DNA from: Pandoraea communis
Lineage (GTDB): Bacteria; Pseudomonadota; Gammaproteobacteria; Burkholderiales; Burkholderiaceae
Direction of reading: 5' to 3'
Assembly: GCF_902459745.1 (NCBI RefSeq)
Contig: NZ_CABPSJ010000002.1
Location: 620,001 to 684,000, forward strand
Length of the DNA: 64,000 bases
The first letter of the stretch is position 1. Each line of letters begins with the position of its first letter. Of this stretch, positions 1-9,571 are shown in pieces. The position numbers and the translations under genes are program-made. The notes below the pieces were generated by a model. That model made no database searches and was not told where the DNA came from. It saw only the letters and a list, made by a program, of their open reading frames with translations.

Positions 1-948
1 GCGTTGGCGTCTGGCCTTGTGTAGTCGTAGCCCAGCGAGACATTCAACGAATTGTGCTTCACGCCGACTTGAAAGCCGTAGACCTGACTGCGAATGCGCC
101 CCAGAAGATTGCTATCACCACCGTTCTCATACGCGACCTGAATGCCCGCATACGGTTGAAGCACACCCTCGTTCAGCGACACATGGCCGTCTGCATAGAA
201 CATTCGCGCATAGTTCATGTAGTTCACGTACCACGCCTGTCCGTCCACACCGTAAGCGCCAAACGATTGCTTACCGGCACCGCCAGCACCGTAAAAGCCC
301 GGCGTGCCCTTCATGCCAATCGTCGAGCCGCCATCGAAGTCCGAGTTGTAAGCCGTTCTGTCGGTGAACGAGTCGCTGGTCCACGATTTCCAACGGAACA
401 TCCGGAAGGCCTCGATGTAATTGTCCTTCGTGCCGTATCTGCCCGAGACCCCCTGAAACAGTTGCGGCGCAATGCGGTAGTCGTACGGTGAGATGAACGG
501 CACGTCGAACGACTGATTCCCCGCCGTCGCCGTAAATAGCGACTTCCGGTACTGGACATAGGCCTCGCCGAGTGTCGTGAATGACGGCCCAAGACTGCCA
601 TCTACGCGAGACGAGTCTGACGGGTGAAGCAAGGGACGCGAAGCGTATGCGCTCACGCCAAAGGAAATGCCGTAGAGCGACGCCGATTGCAACGTCAAGC
701 CACCGCCGTAATTGATCGTGTTCTGGTTGAGTCCCTTGTTATAGAACGCATTGTGCGCGCCGTAGTAGAACGCGCGCACATCCCCCGAGACATGGCCTTG
801 CGTGAAGAGCCCCGCAAGACTGCTGGCTTCCGGAGGCTGCCATGTTTCCAGCACCTGCGCCGACGCGAGCGTCGGCGCGACGATCAATGCCGTTGCGAGC
901 CAAGGAAACATGGTGCGGCGAAGCGTGGCTTCCGATTTGACATTCATG
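1..948 (-). CDS. OprD-like outer-membrane porin, 3' end outside window
   Basis: Reading leftward from an ATG at 948 there is one unbroken frame of 316 codons to the window edge, so the C-terminus is missing. The product starts with a signal peptide (basic start MNVKSEATLRR, hydrophobic stretch, cleavage after TLASA). The mature part is rich in Gly, Tyr, Asn and alternating aromatic residues, as in beta-barrels, with stretches such as YYGAHNAFYNKGLNQ and GFQVGVKHNSLNVSLGYDY that fit the OprD-type family of specific porins. It probably admits a small substrate across the outer membrane. It is transcribed away from the IclR gene at 1360, and the hydrolase and ABC importer operon lies beyond that, so it may be the outer-membrane entry for the same substrate. 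Family call from composition and segments only; a general Gram-negative porin is the alternative. Confidence 0.72.
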
Positions 949-1359
949 ATTGAGTTGGTCTGCTCTGTGTGATTGTTGACCCCTCTGTCAGCAGTTCGAC
1001 TGTCAAAGGACCCGCTGTAAATTAACGAGCCAGAATCACGACACATTCGACATTTCGCAGGATGGAAGTCCGCCGAAAAAACCTCGCCACTTCATATAGT
1101 TAGAGAAAAAATGCGTTGGACGCCACGTGCCGCCCGACACCATGTTCGCTTGTGGTGCATCCCGTTCCCTGTAACGGGTCAATGACAACGCACACGCCAC
1201 TGCCGTGGTGCAAATCGACGGCTTTTTCACGGAAATACGAAGGCACGTTGTTTGCTTGCTTTTCCCCGATAGCTGTCAAACCCCGTCGCCCCCTCACCGA
1301 CCGTACGCGGTATCGCCTGCGCTTCGGGATCGCGCGCGGCAACTTTCGGTATAACGCGT
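949..1359. other. Divergent intergenic region between porin and IclR gene
   Basis: This 411-bp stretch separates the divergent porin and IclR genes and must hold both promoters. I see no convincing gene in it: the short frames have no ribosome binding site or protein-like composition. It includes moderately AT-rich patches near 1010-1030 and 1090-1115. No clear operator palindrome could be assigned by eye. Confidence 0.5.
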
Positions 1360-2238
1360 ATGGCACTGCTCCCCGGAAAGTCTCGCAACGACGCATCACG
1401 CAAGGTGGAACCCATCCTGCGCGAAGATAAGTCCTCCGTTCAGGCGCTATCGAGAGCGCTCACCGTGCTGGAAATCCTTTCGGAAGATGACGACGGCTAC
1501 CGGCTCGTCGATCTTGCCGAGCGCAGCGGCCTGCCCGCCCCGACGATTCATCGACTGCTCACAACGCTTCAGCAGCGACGCTTCGTGGTGTTCGAATCGG
1601 AGAAAAATCTGTGGAGAATCGGCCCGCAGTGTTTTGCCGTCGGGTCGGCGTTCATGCAGCGCCGCGACATGGTCGCCATCGCAACGCCTATGCTGCGGCG
1701 TCTGCGCGATATCGTCGGAGAGACGGTGAATGTCGGAGGACTCGATCAGGACGAAATCCTGCTGTTGCATCAGATCGAGAGCAAGCAGACGATGCGCGCC
1801 ATCTGTCGTCCGGGGCAGCGCTCACCGCTCGCGAACACGGCCATGGGAAAGTCGATTCTTGCGTGGTTGCCCCCGGAGCGCGTCACGCAATTGGTCCAGC
1901 AAGGCCTCCCGCGTCTGACACCGCAATCGATTAATCGTGGCACTGCGCTTCACTCAGCGCTGCGGGAAATTCGCCAGACGGGATATGCCGTCGACAACGA
2001 AGAGGTGGCTATCGGGTTAAGGTGCATTGCGGCACCAGTCTTCAACGAGTTCTCGCTGCCCATCGCCGCGATCTCCGTAGTCGGCCCGACGCTTCGCGTC
2101 ACGCTCGAACGCCTGGACGGTTTGAGCAAATCGGTGATGGTAGCTGCCGCCGAAGTCACGGCCGCCATCGGTGGCCGTCTGCCTGCCGAGGTCAAGGCCA
2201 TCATTTCCGCCCGCATGTCGACTGTCACATGCAGTTGA
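1360..2238 (+). CDS. IclR-family transcriptional regulator
   Basis: 292 residues. An N-terminal winged helix-turn-helix spans about residues 27-90 (SSVQALSRALTVLEILS, then AERSGLPAPTIHRLLTTL), followed by the IclR effector domain (VNVGGLDQDEILLLHQIES, SPLANTAMGKSILAWLPPERV, GYAVDNEEVAIGLRCIAAPV). IclR proteins bind small aromatic or acidic metabolites and control neighbouring catabolic genes. It sits between the porin (divergent) and the amidase/ring-opening hydrolase operon (convergent, 43 bp beyond its stop), so it is the best candidate regulator of that locus. The N-terminal 25 residues before the HTH are longer than usual; an internal start cannot be excluded. Confidence 0.9.
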   Translation: MALLPGKSRNDASRKVEPILREDKSSVQALSRALTVLEILSEDDDGYRLVDLAERSGLPAPTIHRLLTTLQQRRFVVFESEKNLWRIGPQCFAVGSAFMQRRDMVAIATPMLRRLRDIVGETVNVGGLDQDEILLLHQIESKQTMRAICRPGQRSPLANTAMGKSILAWLPPERVTQLVQQGLPRLTPQSINRGTALHSALREIRQTGYAVDNEEVAIGLRCIAAPVFNEFSLPIAAISVVGPTLRVTLERLDGLSKSVMVAAAEVTAAIGGRLPAEVKAIISARMSTVTCS

Positions 2239-2281
2239 TGGCCTTGCCCGAGACACCGACACCCGATAACGGCAAGCGGAC

Positions 2282-3727
2282 CTAGCGCAAAGGCCAAATA
2301 CGTGGCGGACGAAATGCACTTTCGTATTGCTCGCCGATGTCGCAAAGCAACTTGTCGGCGCCCACCGGGCCGACGAGCTGAAAACCGATCGGCACGCCTC
2401 GCGCATTGGGTGCCGAGGGCAAATTGATTGCCGCGCAACCTGACATGTTGACGAACCCCGTAAAGATCGCGTGCCCGCGCGGCCCCACAGGCTGATCGTC
2501 GATGATGTTTGGGAACGCTTCGCCGGCAGGCCATGGCATTGCGGCGGCAGAGGGGGACATGATCAGGTCATAGGCTTCGTAAAGCTCGGCGAGTGTGGAT
2601 TTGAGTTCCGCCAGCATCGCCAGTGCCTCGTAGTACTGCTCGGCCCGTAAGCGGCTACCGGCCTCGTACATTGCCTGAATATCAGCGCCCACGCGATTTC
2701 CCCCGCTGGAATGTCGCTTCAGCAACCACGTCAGACCGGTCTGGCTGATGGTCGTCCATGCCATTCCGAGCGCGTCGATGTCGAATGGCACCGCCCCGGC
2801 TTCGACGCGATGTCCCAGCGACGACAACAGATCTGCGGCCTGTGCCACGCTATCGGCAATCTGACGGTCGACCGGCGATGAACCGAACTCCGGCAAGTAG
2901 AGAATTCGACATGGCTTCGGGCAGGCCGCTTCGTAAGCATCATCGGCGAGGAGCACAGACAGCGGATCGCGGAAATGGGGGCGGCCGATGATTTCCATCA
3001 CGCGGCGCACGTCCGCTACGGTACGGGCAATGGGGCCGACCACCTCGCAGTCATGAAGAATGGCGGCAAAGCCGTCCGCACGGGCAACCCGGCCCCGCGA
3101 GGGCTTCATACCGATGAGTCCCGTATACGACGCAGGCCGGCGAATCGATCCTCCGCCATCCGTCGCGATCGCAATCGGGCAGATGCCTGCGGCGACCGCA
3201 GCCACGGCCCCGCCGCTCGAGCCGCCCGGCGTCAGATCCAGGTCGAAGGGATTCCGGGTGAGCCCGAAAATCGCATTGTCCGTATATCCCTGCACGGTGA
3301 GTTCGGGGCAATTCGTCTTCCCCACAATGACGGCTCCCGCCGCACGCAAACGCGCCACGCACAACTCATCCTCGCTCGGAACGTAGGTGCCGAAAAGTTC
3401 GCTCCCCCACGTCGCACGCATTCCCGCCACGGGGACATTGTCTTTGACGGTCATCGGAACCCCATCCAGCGCGCCTGACGGACAGCCATTGCGCCATCGC
3501 TGCGCGCTCGCCTTCGCAGCGATGCGCGCGGTATCAAGATCCGTCGTAACCACCGCGTTGATGCGTGGATTGATGCCCTCCATGCGAGTGATGACACTCT
3601 CCAGAACGTCGATCGGCGTGTATTCGCCTCGCCCGAACCCCGTCGCCAGTTCGCTGGCGGAATAGGTCCACAACTGATCGTCTTTCGGCAAAGGGATCCC
3701 CGACTTAGTGACGAATGATGGCGGCAA
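2282..3727 (-). CDS. Amidase-signature hydrolase
   Basis: 481 residues, normal length for the amidase signature family. The Ser-cisSer-Lys triad is visible: Lys95 in MTVKDN, cis-Ser170 in the GGSSGGA motif and nucleophile Ser194 in DGGGSIRRPAS. The enzyme hydrolyses a linear amide or ureide. Its start lies inside the end of the preceding ring-opening amidohydrolase gene (23-bp overlap), so the two are translationally linked. By analogy with the AtzE/AtzF and ureidomalonase steps that follow ring opening in s-triazine and barbiturate breakdown, it may cleave the linear product. That substrate is inference; generic amidases and GatA-like proteins share the same motifs, but the absence of gatB/gatC and the operon context argue against a Gat role. 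Confidence 0.9.
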   Translation of the reverse strand: MPPSFVTKSGIPLPKDDQLWTYSASELATGFGRGEYTPIDVLESVITRMEGINPRINAVVTTDLDTARIAAKASAQRWRNGCPSGALDGVPMTVKDNVPVAGMRATWGSELFGTYVPSEDELCVARLRAAGAVIVGKTNCPELTVQGYTDNAIFGLTRNPFDLDLTPGGSSGGAVAAVAAGICPIAIATDGGGSIRRPASYTGLIGMKPSRGRVARADGFAAILHDCEVVGPIARTVADVRRVMEIIGRPHFRDPLSVLLADDAYEAACPKPCRILYLPEFGSSPVDRQIADSVAQAADLLSSLGHRVEAGAVPFDIDALGMAWTTISQTGLTWLLKRHSSGGNRVGADIQAMYEAGSRLRAEQYYEALAMLAELKSTLAELYEAYDLIMSPSAAAMPWPAGEAFPNIIDDQPVGPRGHAIFTGFVNMSGCAAINLPSAPNARGVPIGFQLVGPVGADKLLCDIGEQYESAFRPPRIWPLR

Positions 3728-4778
3728 TCGGCATTTCTCCCGGCGCGCATTGATGCTCCGTCCCGCCCGAAACGAAGATCGCCGGGTCGCTCGTGATCGA
3801 TCCGATTACAGCCCCTAGCGCGGCACGCGCGTGGCGCTCATAGTTGATATCGGCGTCGGTCAGCATCGTGGTTCTCCACCCGCGTATCCGGCCGTCAGGA
3901 CTCGCGTCGGCCTTTGCGAAGATCGCGGCAACGGCGCCGCCTGGCGCATCGCCAATCAGATCCCGGACAGTATTCGCGTCGATGACGTCATTCAACACAC
4001 GATGACGAATCGAGAAATCGCTCGTCGACCGTGGTGAATTGCCGAAAAGGAGTACCTCGCAATTTCTCAGCTCCCCGCCCGCCGATGTCGACGCGACCGA
4101 CGAGTACAGCTCGAGCCGTTTCGCAATCGCTTCGTTCGACACGCCGGAGGCATCCACTTCGTCGAGCGCGATGGCAACCCCCAGCGCGGTTGCGCCCCGC
4201 GCATACGGCTTCGATGCATTCGCGTCGCGGGTGACGATCGGCTTACCACGCTTGTCTGCATCGGCGATGAGGGCCGGCGTCAGCAACGGTCCTTTGACCT
4301 GCACGTAATGGACGTCCCTGGGATCCGAAATGCAGGCCTGAAGCATCGCGCCACGTACCGCCTCCGCAACCAGCTCGACTTGCCTGAGCGTGCCGATTTC
4401 CTCGGGCAGAAGATCTCGGGTTACGGTGACACCCAGAACGAGTCGTGCCGCACCGTTGGAACTTGTAGCGCCATCGTCATCGACTCGCGTGAAGACGGTT
4501 GCGTGAGGCGATAGCACCCCTTCCGTGCCGCCCGACCAGACAAAGCAAATCCGGCTCGCGATGGCGTCGCGCGAAACGCCCATTTTGCTCGCAATCAGCA
4601 GTTGAAATGACTGCGTGGCAAACCCTCGCGTGAAATCGTTAGCGCCGCCATTGCCCTCAGTTTTGCCAATGACAGCAACGATCGTGGACGGATCGATATC
4701 GCCGCTATCGATCAGGCGTTCCAGCACCGACGTATCGCTCGGCGACATCATGGGAATTTTATGCAGATGGATCTTCAT
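3705..4778 (-). CDS. Ring-opening amidohydrolase (cyanuric acid hydrolase/barbiturase family)
   Basis: 357 residues, the size of the AtzD/TrzD/barbiturase family, whose fold is three repeated domains each giving a Ser-Lys pair. All three pairs can be seen: Lys39 (IGKT) with Ser82 (WSGGTEG), Lys162 (QVKGP) with Ser232 (TSAGGEL) and Lys289 (FAKAD) with Ser337 (VSGGTEHQ). Known members open cyanuric acid to carboxybiuret or barbituric acid to ureidomalonate. The C-terminus SGGTEHQCAPGEMPIAAIIRH is also typical. The gene is followed by an overlapping amidase and preceded by a BMP-type ABC importer on the same strand, so it is probably part of a degradation pathway for an imported cyclic ureide. 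Which ring it opens cannot be read from the motifs alone. Confidence 0.92.
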   Translation of the reverse strand: MKIHLHKIPMMSPSDTSVLERLIDSGDIDPSTIVAVIGKTEGNGGANDFTRGFATQSFQLLIASKMGVSRDAIASRICFVWSGGTEGVLSPHATVFTRVDDDGATSSNGAARLVLGVTVTRDLLPEEIGTLRQVELVAEAVRGAMLQACISDPRDVHYVQVKGPLLTPALIADADKRGKPIVTRDANASKPYARGATALGVAIALDEVDASGVSNEAIAKRLELYSSVASTSAGGELRNCEVLLFGNSPRSTSDFSIRHRVLNDVIDANTVRDLIGDAPGGAVAAIFAKADASPDGRIRGWRTTMLTDADINYERHARAALGAVIGSITSDPAIFVSGGTEHQCAPGEMPIAAIIRH

Positions 4779-4921
4779 CAGAGGTTCCTAAAAGATCGAT
4801 ATGAATTTCATCGGATTACGGAATACGAAATACGTCGGATGTGGCGCCCAACCTCTCCCAATACGACATCGAGGCATCAACGGTGAAGACGGGCGGTCTA
4901 TCGATATCTGACGATGGACGA

Positions 4922-5857
4922 TCAATGACGGACAATCGCCGTGCCCAATGCAGACGGCATGCGCGTAGCACGGCCGAAGAAACACAGGACGGCGAGCGCC
5001 ATCAGATACGGGGCCATCTGGATCACATAGGAACTCGTCGACAGCCCCCAACCCTGCATATTGAGACCGACGGCATTGCTCGCGCCGAACAGCAGACAGG
5101 CGAGCATGACGGGCACCGGCCGCCAGCGGCCGATCAACACGGCGGCGAGCGCAATGAATCCCCGGCCGTTGGTCATCCCGTCGGTGAAGGTGCCCAATTG
5201 ATCCAGCGCCAACGCCGCGCCGCCCACACCGGCAAATGCCCCGGCGGCAATGAGCGCCCAACCCCGCACGGCGGCTGGGTTGGACCCGGCAGCGAAGACC
5301 GCCGACGGGTTTTCGCCCGTGGCACGAACCAACAACCCGGTTTGTGTGCGTCGCATCAGAAGGTGAAGCAGGAAGGGACAGGCAAAGGCGACATAGGTCA
5401 GCAATGTCTGATGGAACAGGCCGGGGCCGATGACGGGCAGCTTCGATAAGCCGGGAATCAACACCGGGCCAGGCGTAGGAAGTTGCAGATTCGGTGCACG
5501 TCCACCAAAGAGGGCGCGAAGCGCAAAGCTCGTCACACCTGCAACCAGGATATTGACCGATAGCCCCGTGACCATGTGATCGGTTCGGAACCTGCCGGTG
5601 ACGACGGTCATGATCAATCCAATGGCTGCACCGCCCAATGCACTGAACAGAAGGCCGGCCATGTAGTTTCCGCTGAGGTATTCGACAACCGCGCCCGAGA
5701 ACGCGCCCATCAACATCATGCCTTCCACGCAGACGCCGAAGGTTCCCGCGGCCTCGCAAAGTGTCGCGCCAAGCGCGGCGAACATCAGCGGCGTGGCAAT
5801 GCGAACCGTGGAAGCAATCAGTCCGGCCGCAACGTTCGTGTCGAGAAAGAGGTTCAT
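4922..5857 (-). CDS. ABC transporter permease, BMP/nucleoside type (second permease)
   Basis: 311 residues, almost entirely hydrophobic with about eight to nine membrane segments, of the BPD_transp_2 permease family used by YufQ-type purine and nucleoside importers. Segments such as AALGATLCEAAGTFGVCVEG and VTGLSVNILVAGVTSFALRAL are characteristic (family E-GxxNLGxEG region). It overlaps the other permease gene by 4 bp (start at 5857, neighbour's stop at 5854) and forms the inner-membrane channel with it. The 143 bp between its stop and the hydrolase gene hold no gene I could support. Confidence 0.88.
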   Translation of the reverse strand: MNLFLDTNVAAGLIASTVRIATPLMFAALGATLCEAAGTFGVCVEGMMLMGAFSGAVVEYLSGNYMAGLLFSALGGAAIGLIMTVVTGRFRTDHMVTGLSVNILVAGVTSFALRALFGGRAPNLQLPTPGPVLIPGLSKLPVIGPGLFHQTLLTYVAFACPFLLHLLMRRTQTGLLVRATGENPSAVFAAGSNPAAVRGWALIAAGAFAGVGGAALALDQLGTFTDGMTNGRGFIALAAVLIGRWRPVPVMLACLLFGASNAVGLNMQGWGLSTSSYVIQMAPYLMALAVLCFFGRATRMPSALGTAIVRH

Positions 5858-6942
5858 ACGCGCTTATGCCTCCGGTCCAGCCCGCGTGCGCAAAGCACAA
5901 ACACCATCGTCAGTCCTTGAAGCACATAAACAAGTGACGACGGCACGCCAATGTCTCGCTGCATTGCGAGGGCGCCAGCCTCGACGAAGCCAAAGAACAG
6001 CCCCGCCGGAATGACCGCCAGCGGGTCCAGTCCGGCCAGCAGCGCCACAGCGACCCCCTTGAAACCGAAGCCGACGGAAAAGCCTTCAATCAGGCGAGAT
6101 TGCACGCCGAGCACTTCGATCGCCCCCGCGACACCGGCCAATCCGCCGGCGATCAACATTGCAACGATGACGACATGTGTCTGCGACACCCCCGAGTAGC
6201 GAGCGGCCGACGGACTCGCACCGAGCATGCGAGCGCCGAATCCGAAGGGGGTCCTCCACAGCAGAAAGGCTACGGCCAGGCAGGCGAAGATTGCCAGCAG
6301 AATGCCAATCGTCAGATCGGTATTCGAAATCAGCAGCGGCAAGAACGTGCTATCCGGAACCACCGGGGATTGGGGAAACCCGGCCCCCGGCTCGCCCATT
6401 GGACCATTGAGCACCTCACCCACCAGCAGAAGGCCCACGAAATTGAGCATCAGTGTCGAGATGACCTCATTGACACCTCGCCAAATTCGCAGCGCTGCCG
6501 CGAGGAAAGCCCAGAGTGCTCCCCCGATGGCCGCACTCAGCAGTGACATCAGAAGCGGTAACGGGCCGGACAGATCGCCGGTATGCAATGCCGCCCATGT
6601 CGCGCAGATCCCGCCGACGGCAATTTGTCCTTCTGCACCGATGCTGATGATGCGGGCGCGGAAACACAAGGCGATACCGGCAGCCGCGAGGATGTATGGC
6701 GCGCTCTTGTTCAAGGCGAAGGCCACTGCATCGGCCGACCCAAATGCACCGATCGCCATATGCCAGAATGCGACCGCCGGGTTGTGCCCCGACATCATGA
6801 TGAAGATCGCCGTCAGGCCGAACGCGAGGAGAACGGCAAGGATCGCGTCTCTAAGGGCGCGAGCCAGCGTGAGGTGCTGCAAGATGCGGTCGATCAGCGG
6901 TTCTGGCCGGGTAATTGCCATCGTAGGCTCTTCGGTGCTCAT
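5854..6942 (-). CDS. ABC transporter permease, BMP/nucleoside type (first permease)
   Basis: 362 residues from ATG 6942 (MSTEEPTMAITRPE). The YufP/BPD_transp_2-type permease core has many membrane helices, with the family stretch GIALCFRARIISIGAEGQIAVGG and a later GLAGVAGAIEVLGVQ segment. The start codon shares one base with the stop of the ATPase gene (TGATG), so the genes are translationally coupled. A second ATG at 6921 (MAITRP) is possible. It pairs with the 4922-5857 permease to import the substrate delivered by the BMP-family binding protein. Confidence 0.88.
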   Translation of the reverse strand: MSTEEPTMAITRPEPLIDRILQHLTLARALRDAILAVLLAFGLTAIFIMMSGHNPAVAFWHMAIGAFGSADAVAFALNKSAPYILAAAGIALCFRARIISIGAEGQIAVGGICATWAALHTGDLSGPLPLLMSLLSAAIGGALWAFLAAALRIWRGVNEVISTLMLNFVGLLLVGEVLNGPMGEPGAGFPQSPVVPDSTFLPLLISNTDLTIGILLAIFACLAVAFLLWRTPFGFGARMLGASPSAARYSGVSQTHVVIVAMLIAGGLAGVAGAIEVLGVQSRLIEGFSVGFGFKGVAVALLAGLDPLAVIPAGLFFGFVEAGALAMQRDIGVPSSLVYVLQGLTMVFVLCARGLDRRHKRV

Positions 6943-8522
6943 CACGTCAACGAACCCTCCATGGCTTTCGAACGTTCCGGCATCTCGTCTGCCCCGGCCA
7001 TCAGCATGCCGATCTGCGTCAGATCGACGTGCTCGCGAGCGACGACGCCCTTCAATTGCCCCGCGCTCAATACACCGATGCGATCTCCCAGCATCAGCAC
7101 CTCTTCCAGTTCTGCCGAAATGTAGATGACGGCCGCGCCGGCATCGCGAAGCGCCAGAATCCGGTCCACGACGAACCTCGTCGCCCCCGGATCGAGGCCC
7201 CATGTCGGCTGCATCGCGATCAGCACACGTGGCTCTCGCCCTATCTCTCGCGCCAGCACGATCTTTTGCTGATTGCCGCCGGACAACGCGCCGGCAATGC
7301 CCTCGGGCCCCGGGCAGGCAATCCGGAACGCCGCGATCTGTTCTTGAGCACGACGGCGAAACGCCTTGCGATTGAGCATTGCCCCCTTGCTGAATGGCTT
7401 TCGGGAGAAATCTCGAATCGCGAGGTTGTCTTCGACTGTCATTGCAGGAATCAGGCTCGTGTGGGCACGATCGACTGGCACATAAGCAATACCTGCCGCG
7501 AGGCGGCCGCGTGCCCCCATATCGGAGATGTCGACGCCATCGAGCGTGATCGAACCGCGCCTCCTCCGGCGCAGTCCGGCAAGCGCCTCGGCGAGTTCCG
7601 TCTGACCGTTTCCATCGATGCCGGCAATCGCCAGAATCTCGCCGCGGCGCAACTCGAAATTCACGTCGTTGATCCGCGGTTGGCCGAGCTTGTCCGCGAC
7701 GGTGAGGCCGCGAACCTGAAGCACGGTTTCGCGATTGCCAAATTCGGCGCGACGCGTCGGCTCGTCGATATCGCGATCGACCATTAGACGGGCAAGCTCG
7801 GATCGATGAGTGTGAGCTACGACAAACTTGCTCGCCACCCTGCCTGAGCGCAAGACAATGCCCTCGTCGCAGGCTTCCATCACTTCCCCGAGTTTGTGGG
7901 TGATGAAAATGACCGACCGCCCCTCCTCCTTGAACACGTGCATGATCTTGGTGAGGCTCTTCACCTCAGGTGCGCTCAGGTTGGAGGTGGGTTCGTCCAG
8001 GATAAGCAGATCCGCGCCGCGCAGGATCGCCTTGACGATCTCGACACGCTGACGCTGGCCAAAAGAGAGGTCCGAGACGAGACTCTCGGGGTCCAGTTCC
8101 AGACCGTAGCGGGCGCTGGCCTTCCTGACCAATTCCGCCATCTTTGCGCGGCGTAGCCAGCGTCCGGATGCGGGCCATCCGAGCATGACGTTGTCCACGA
8201 CGGCCATCGACTCGACGAGCATGAAATGCTGATGAATCATGCCGATGCCCACGGCAATCGCATCGCGCGGGTCATGCCCCGCGAGCTCTCGCCCTTTGAA
8301 TAGAATCACCCCGCTGTCAGGACGGGTGATGCCAAACACCAGCTTCATCAGCGTGCTCTTTCCCGACCCATTCTCGCCGAGCAGTGCAACGATGCGCCCG
8401 CGAGGCACGACCAGATCGACGCTGTCATTGGCCACGACAGCGCCAAACCGCTTACATATCTTCTGCAGCTCGAGAATGGGCCGCAACGGCGGGTTGCCCG
8501 CCGTGCTCTGCACGCTCGTCAT
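6942..8522 (-). CDS. ABC transporter ATP-binding protein, two-domain sugar/nucleoside type
   Basis: 526 residues with two fused nucleotide-binding domains. The first has Walker A GENGSGKST (about 49-57), signature DLSFGQRQRVEI and Walker B LLILDEPTS. The second has the degenerate P-loop GIDGNGQTE (Lys replaced by Gln) and signature ALSGGNQQKI, followed by IAMQPTWGLDPGA in place of a normal Walker B. This asymmetric pattern is usual for YufO/RbsA/MglA-like importers. It energises the two permeases encoded directly downstream and lies 2 bp after the binding-protein gene. The Q-loop context and length are normal. Confidence 0.93.
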   Translation of the reverse strand: MTSVQSTAGNPPLRPILELQKICKRFGAVVANDSVDLVVPRGRIVALLGENGSGKSTLMKLVFGITRPDSGVILFKGRELAGHDPRDAIAVGIGMIHQHFMLVESMAVVDNVMLGWPASGRWLRRAKMAELVRKASARYGLELDPESLVSDLSFGQRQRVEIVKAILRGADLLILDEPTSNLSAPEVKSLTKIMHVFKEEGRSVIFITHKLGEVMEACDEGIVLRSGRVASKFVVAHTHRSELARLMVDRDIDEPTRRAEFGNRETVLQVRGLTVADKLGQPRINDVNFELRRGEILAIAGIDGNGQTELAEALAGLRRRRRGSITLDGVDISDMGARGRLAAGIAYVPVDRAHTSLIPAMTVEDNLAIRDFSRKPFSKGAMLNRKAFRRRAQEQIAAFRIACPGPEGIAGALSGGNQQKIVLAREIGREPRVLIAMQPTWGLDPGATRFVVDRILALRDAGAAVIYISAELEEVLMLGDRIGVLSAGQLKGVVAREHVDLTQIGMLMAGADEMPERSKAMEGSLT

Positions 8523-8524
8523 CG

Positions 8525-9571
8525 TTACAGTCCGCCGCGCGCGTCTTGCGGCGTCACGGTAACCTTCAGATTGCCGGAAGCGAACTTTTTCTCGACGTCG
8601 CCCAACTCCTGCGAGATGGCGGCCGGTACCACGGGGTTGAACTGCTGTCCCGGTTGGTAGGCGAGTTGCGCGCCCGTGCTTCCTTTACTATTCAGGCCGT
8701 ACAAGCGATATTCCCCGCCCTTCGGGCCGTGCGCTGCCGAATCGGCAACAGCGGCGTACATATCGCCCCATTGCTCGACGATATTCGTCAGCACATTCTT
8801 CGGCGCGAGCACCGTGTCAGCCACCGAACGGCCGGCAGCGTAGACATTTTTCTCCTTCGCCGCGGCAATGATCCCGGACTGACCCGCATTCAACTTGCCA
8901 GTGACAAAGTCGGCTCCCCACGCGATCAGCGACAGTGCCGCTTCCTTGGCCGCGCCGGCGTCCTCCATATCCTGGACATAGATCACCTTGACCTGAATGT
9001 CCGGCCGCACGCTCTTGGCCCCTTTACGGAATGCACCGACCTGAGCGACCACATTAGGCAGGCCCTCAAGGCCGTTCACCGACCCGATCTTGCCGGTCTT
9101 GCTCATTCGTGCCGCCAGTACACCTTCCAGATAGCCGAACTGTGTGTTGTCGAAGTCGACCGAAGTCACGTTTTTGCCAGATCCGGCCGAGCCGGAGCCC
9201 ACCACGAACAACGTCTTCGGAAAGCGCGGGCCAACGGCTTGCGCCGCCGACTGAAAGCGCCCGGTATGACCGATGACCAGGCTATAGCCCTGACGTGCGT
9301 AGTCGCGCATGGCCTGCGCCATGTCCGCAGGCTGGACGTTCTCCGAGTAAGCGACGTCCCAACCCATGGCCTTGAGTTGCTTCACCCCCGCGTAACCCTG
9401 CGCGTTCCAGCTCTGGTCGTTGATACTACCGGGCAACAGAATCGCGGCCTTCTCTGCAGCAAACGCCGAAGCGGAAACCACGGCCATCCCGGTAAGCCCC
9501 AGGATGAACGCCTGCGTCAAACGTCGGGCGAGGCTTTGACAGGAACGCACTTCATTTTGCTTATTGAACAT
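8525..9571 (-). CDS. BMP-family substrate-binding protein of the ABC importer
   Basis: 348 residues from ATG 9571 (MFNKQNEVRS). The N-terminus has a cleavable signal peptide (FILGLTGMAVVSASAFAAE); a lipobox Cys is not present, unlike many Firmicute BMP lipoproteins. The mature protein matches the BMP/Med family (AAILLPGSINDQSWNAQGYAG, YSLVIGHTGRFQSAAQAVGPRFP, VTSVDFDNTQFGYLEGVLA), which binds nucleosides, purines and related compounds in the periplasm. It is the first gene of the six-gene minus-strand operon ending in the amidase. With a ring-opening amidohydrolase in the operon, the ligand is more likely a pyrimidine-like, barbiturate-like or triazine compound than a sugar (inference). An upstream in-frame extension lacks a signal peptide and was not used. 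Confidence 0.92.
   Translation of the reverse strand: MFNKQNEVRSCQSLARRLTQAFILGLTGMAVVSASAFAAEKAAILLPGSINDQSWNAQGYAGVKQLKAMGWDVAYSENVQPADMAQAMRDYARQGYSLVIGHTGRFQSAAQAVGPRFPKTLFVVGSGSAGSGKNVTSVDFDNTQFGYLEGVLAARMSKTGKIGSVNGLEGLPNVVAQVGAFRKGAKSVRPDIQVKVIYVQDMEDAGAAKEAALSLIAWGADFVTGKLNAGQSGIIAAAKEKNVYAAGRSVADTVLAPKNVLTNIVEQWGDMYAAVADSAAHGPKGGEYRLYGLNSKGSTGAQLAYQPGQQFNPVVPAAISQELGDVEKKFASGNLKVTVTPQDARGGL

Noticed and set aside
4788-5900. 370-residue minus-strand frame over the permease at 4922
   Set aside because: It is a different frame of the same strand, Cys/Arg/His-rich, while the 4922-5857 frame encodes clear membrane helices.
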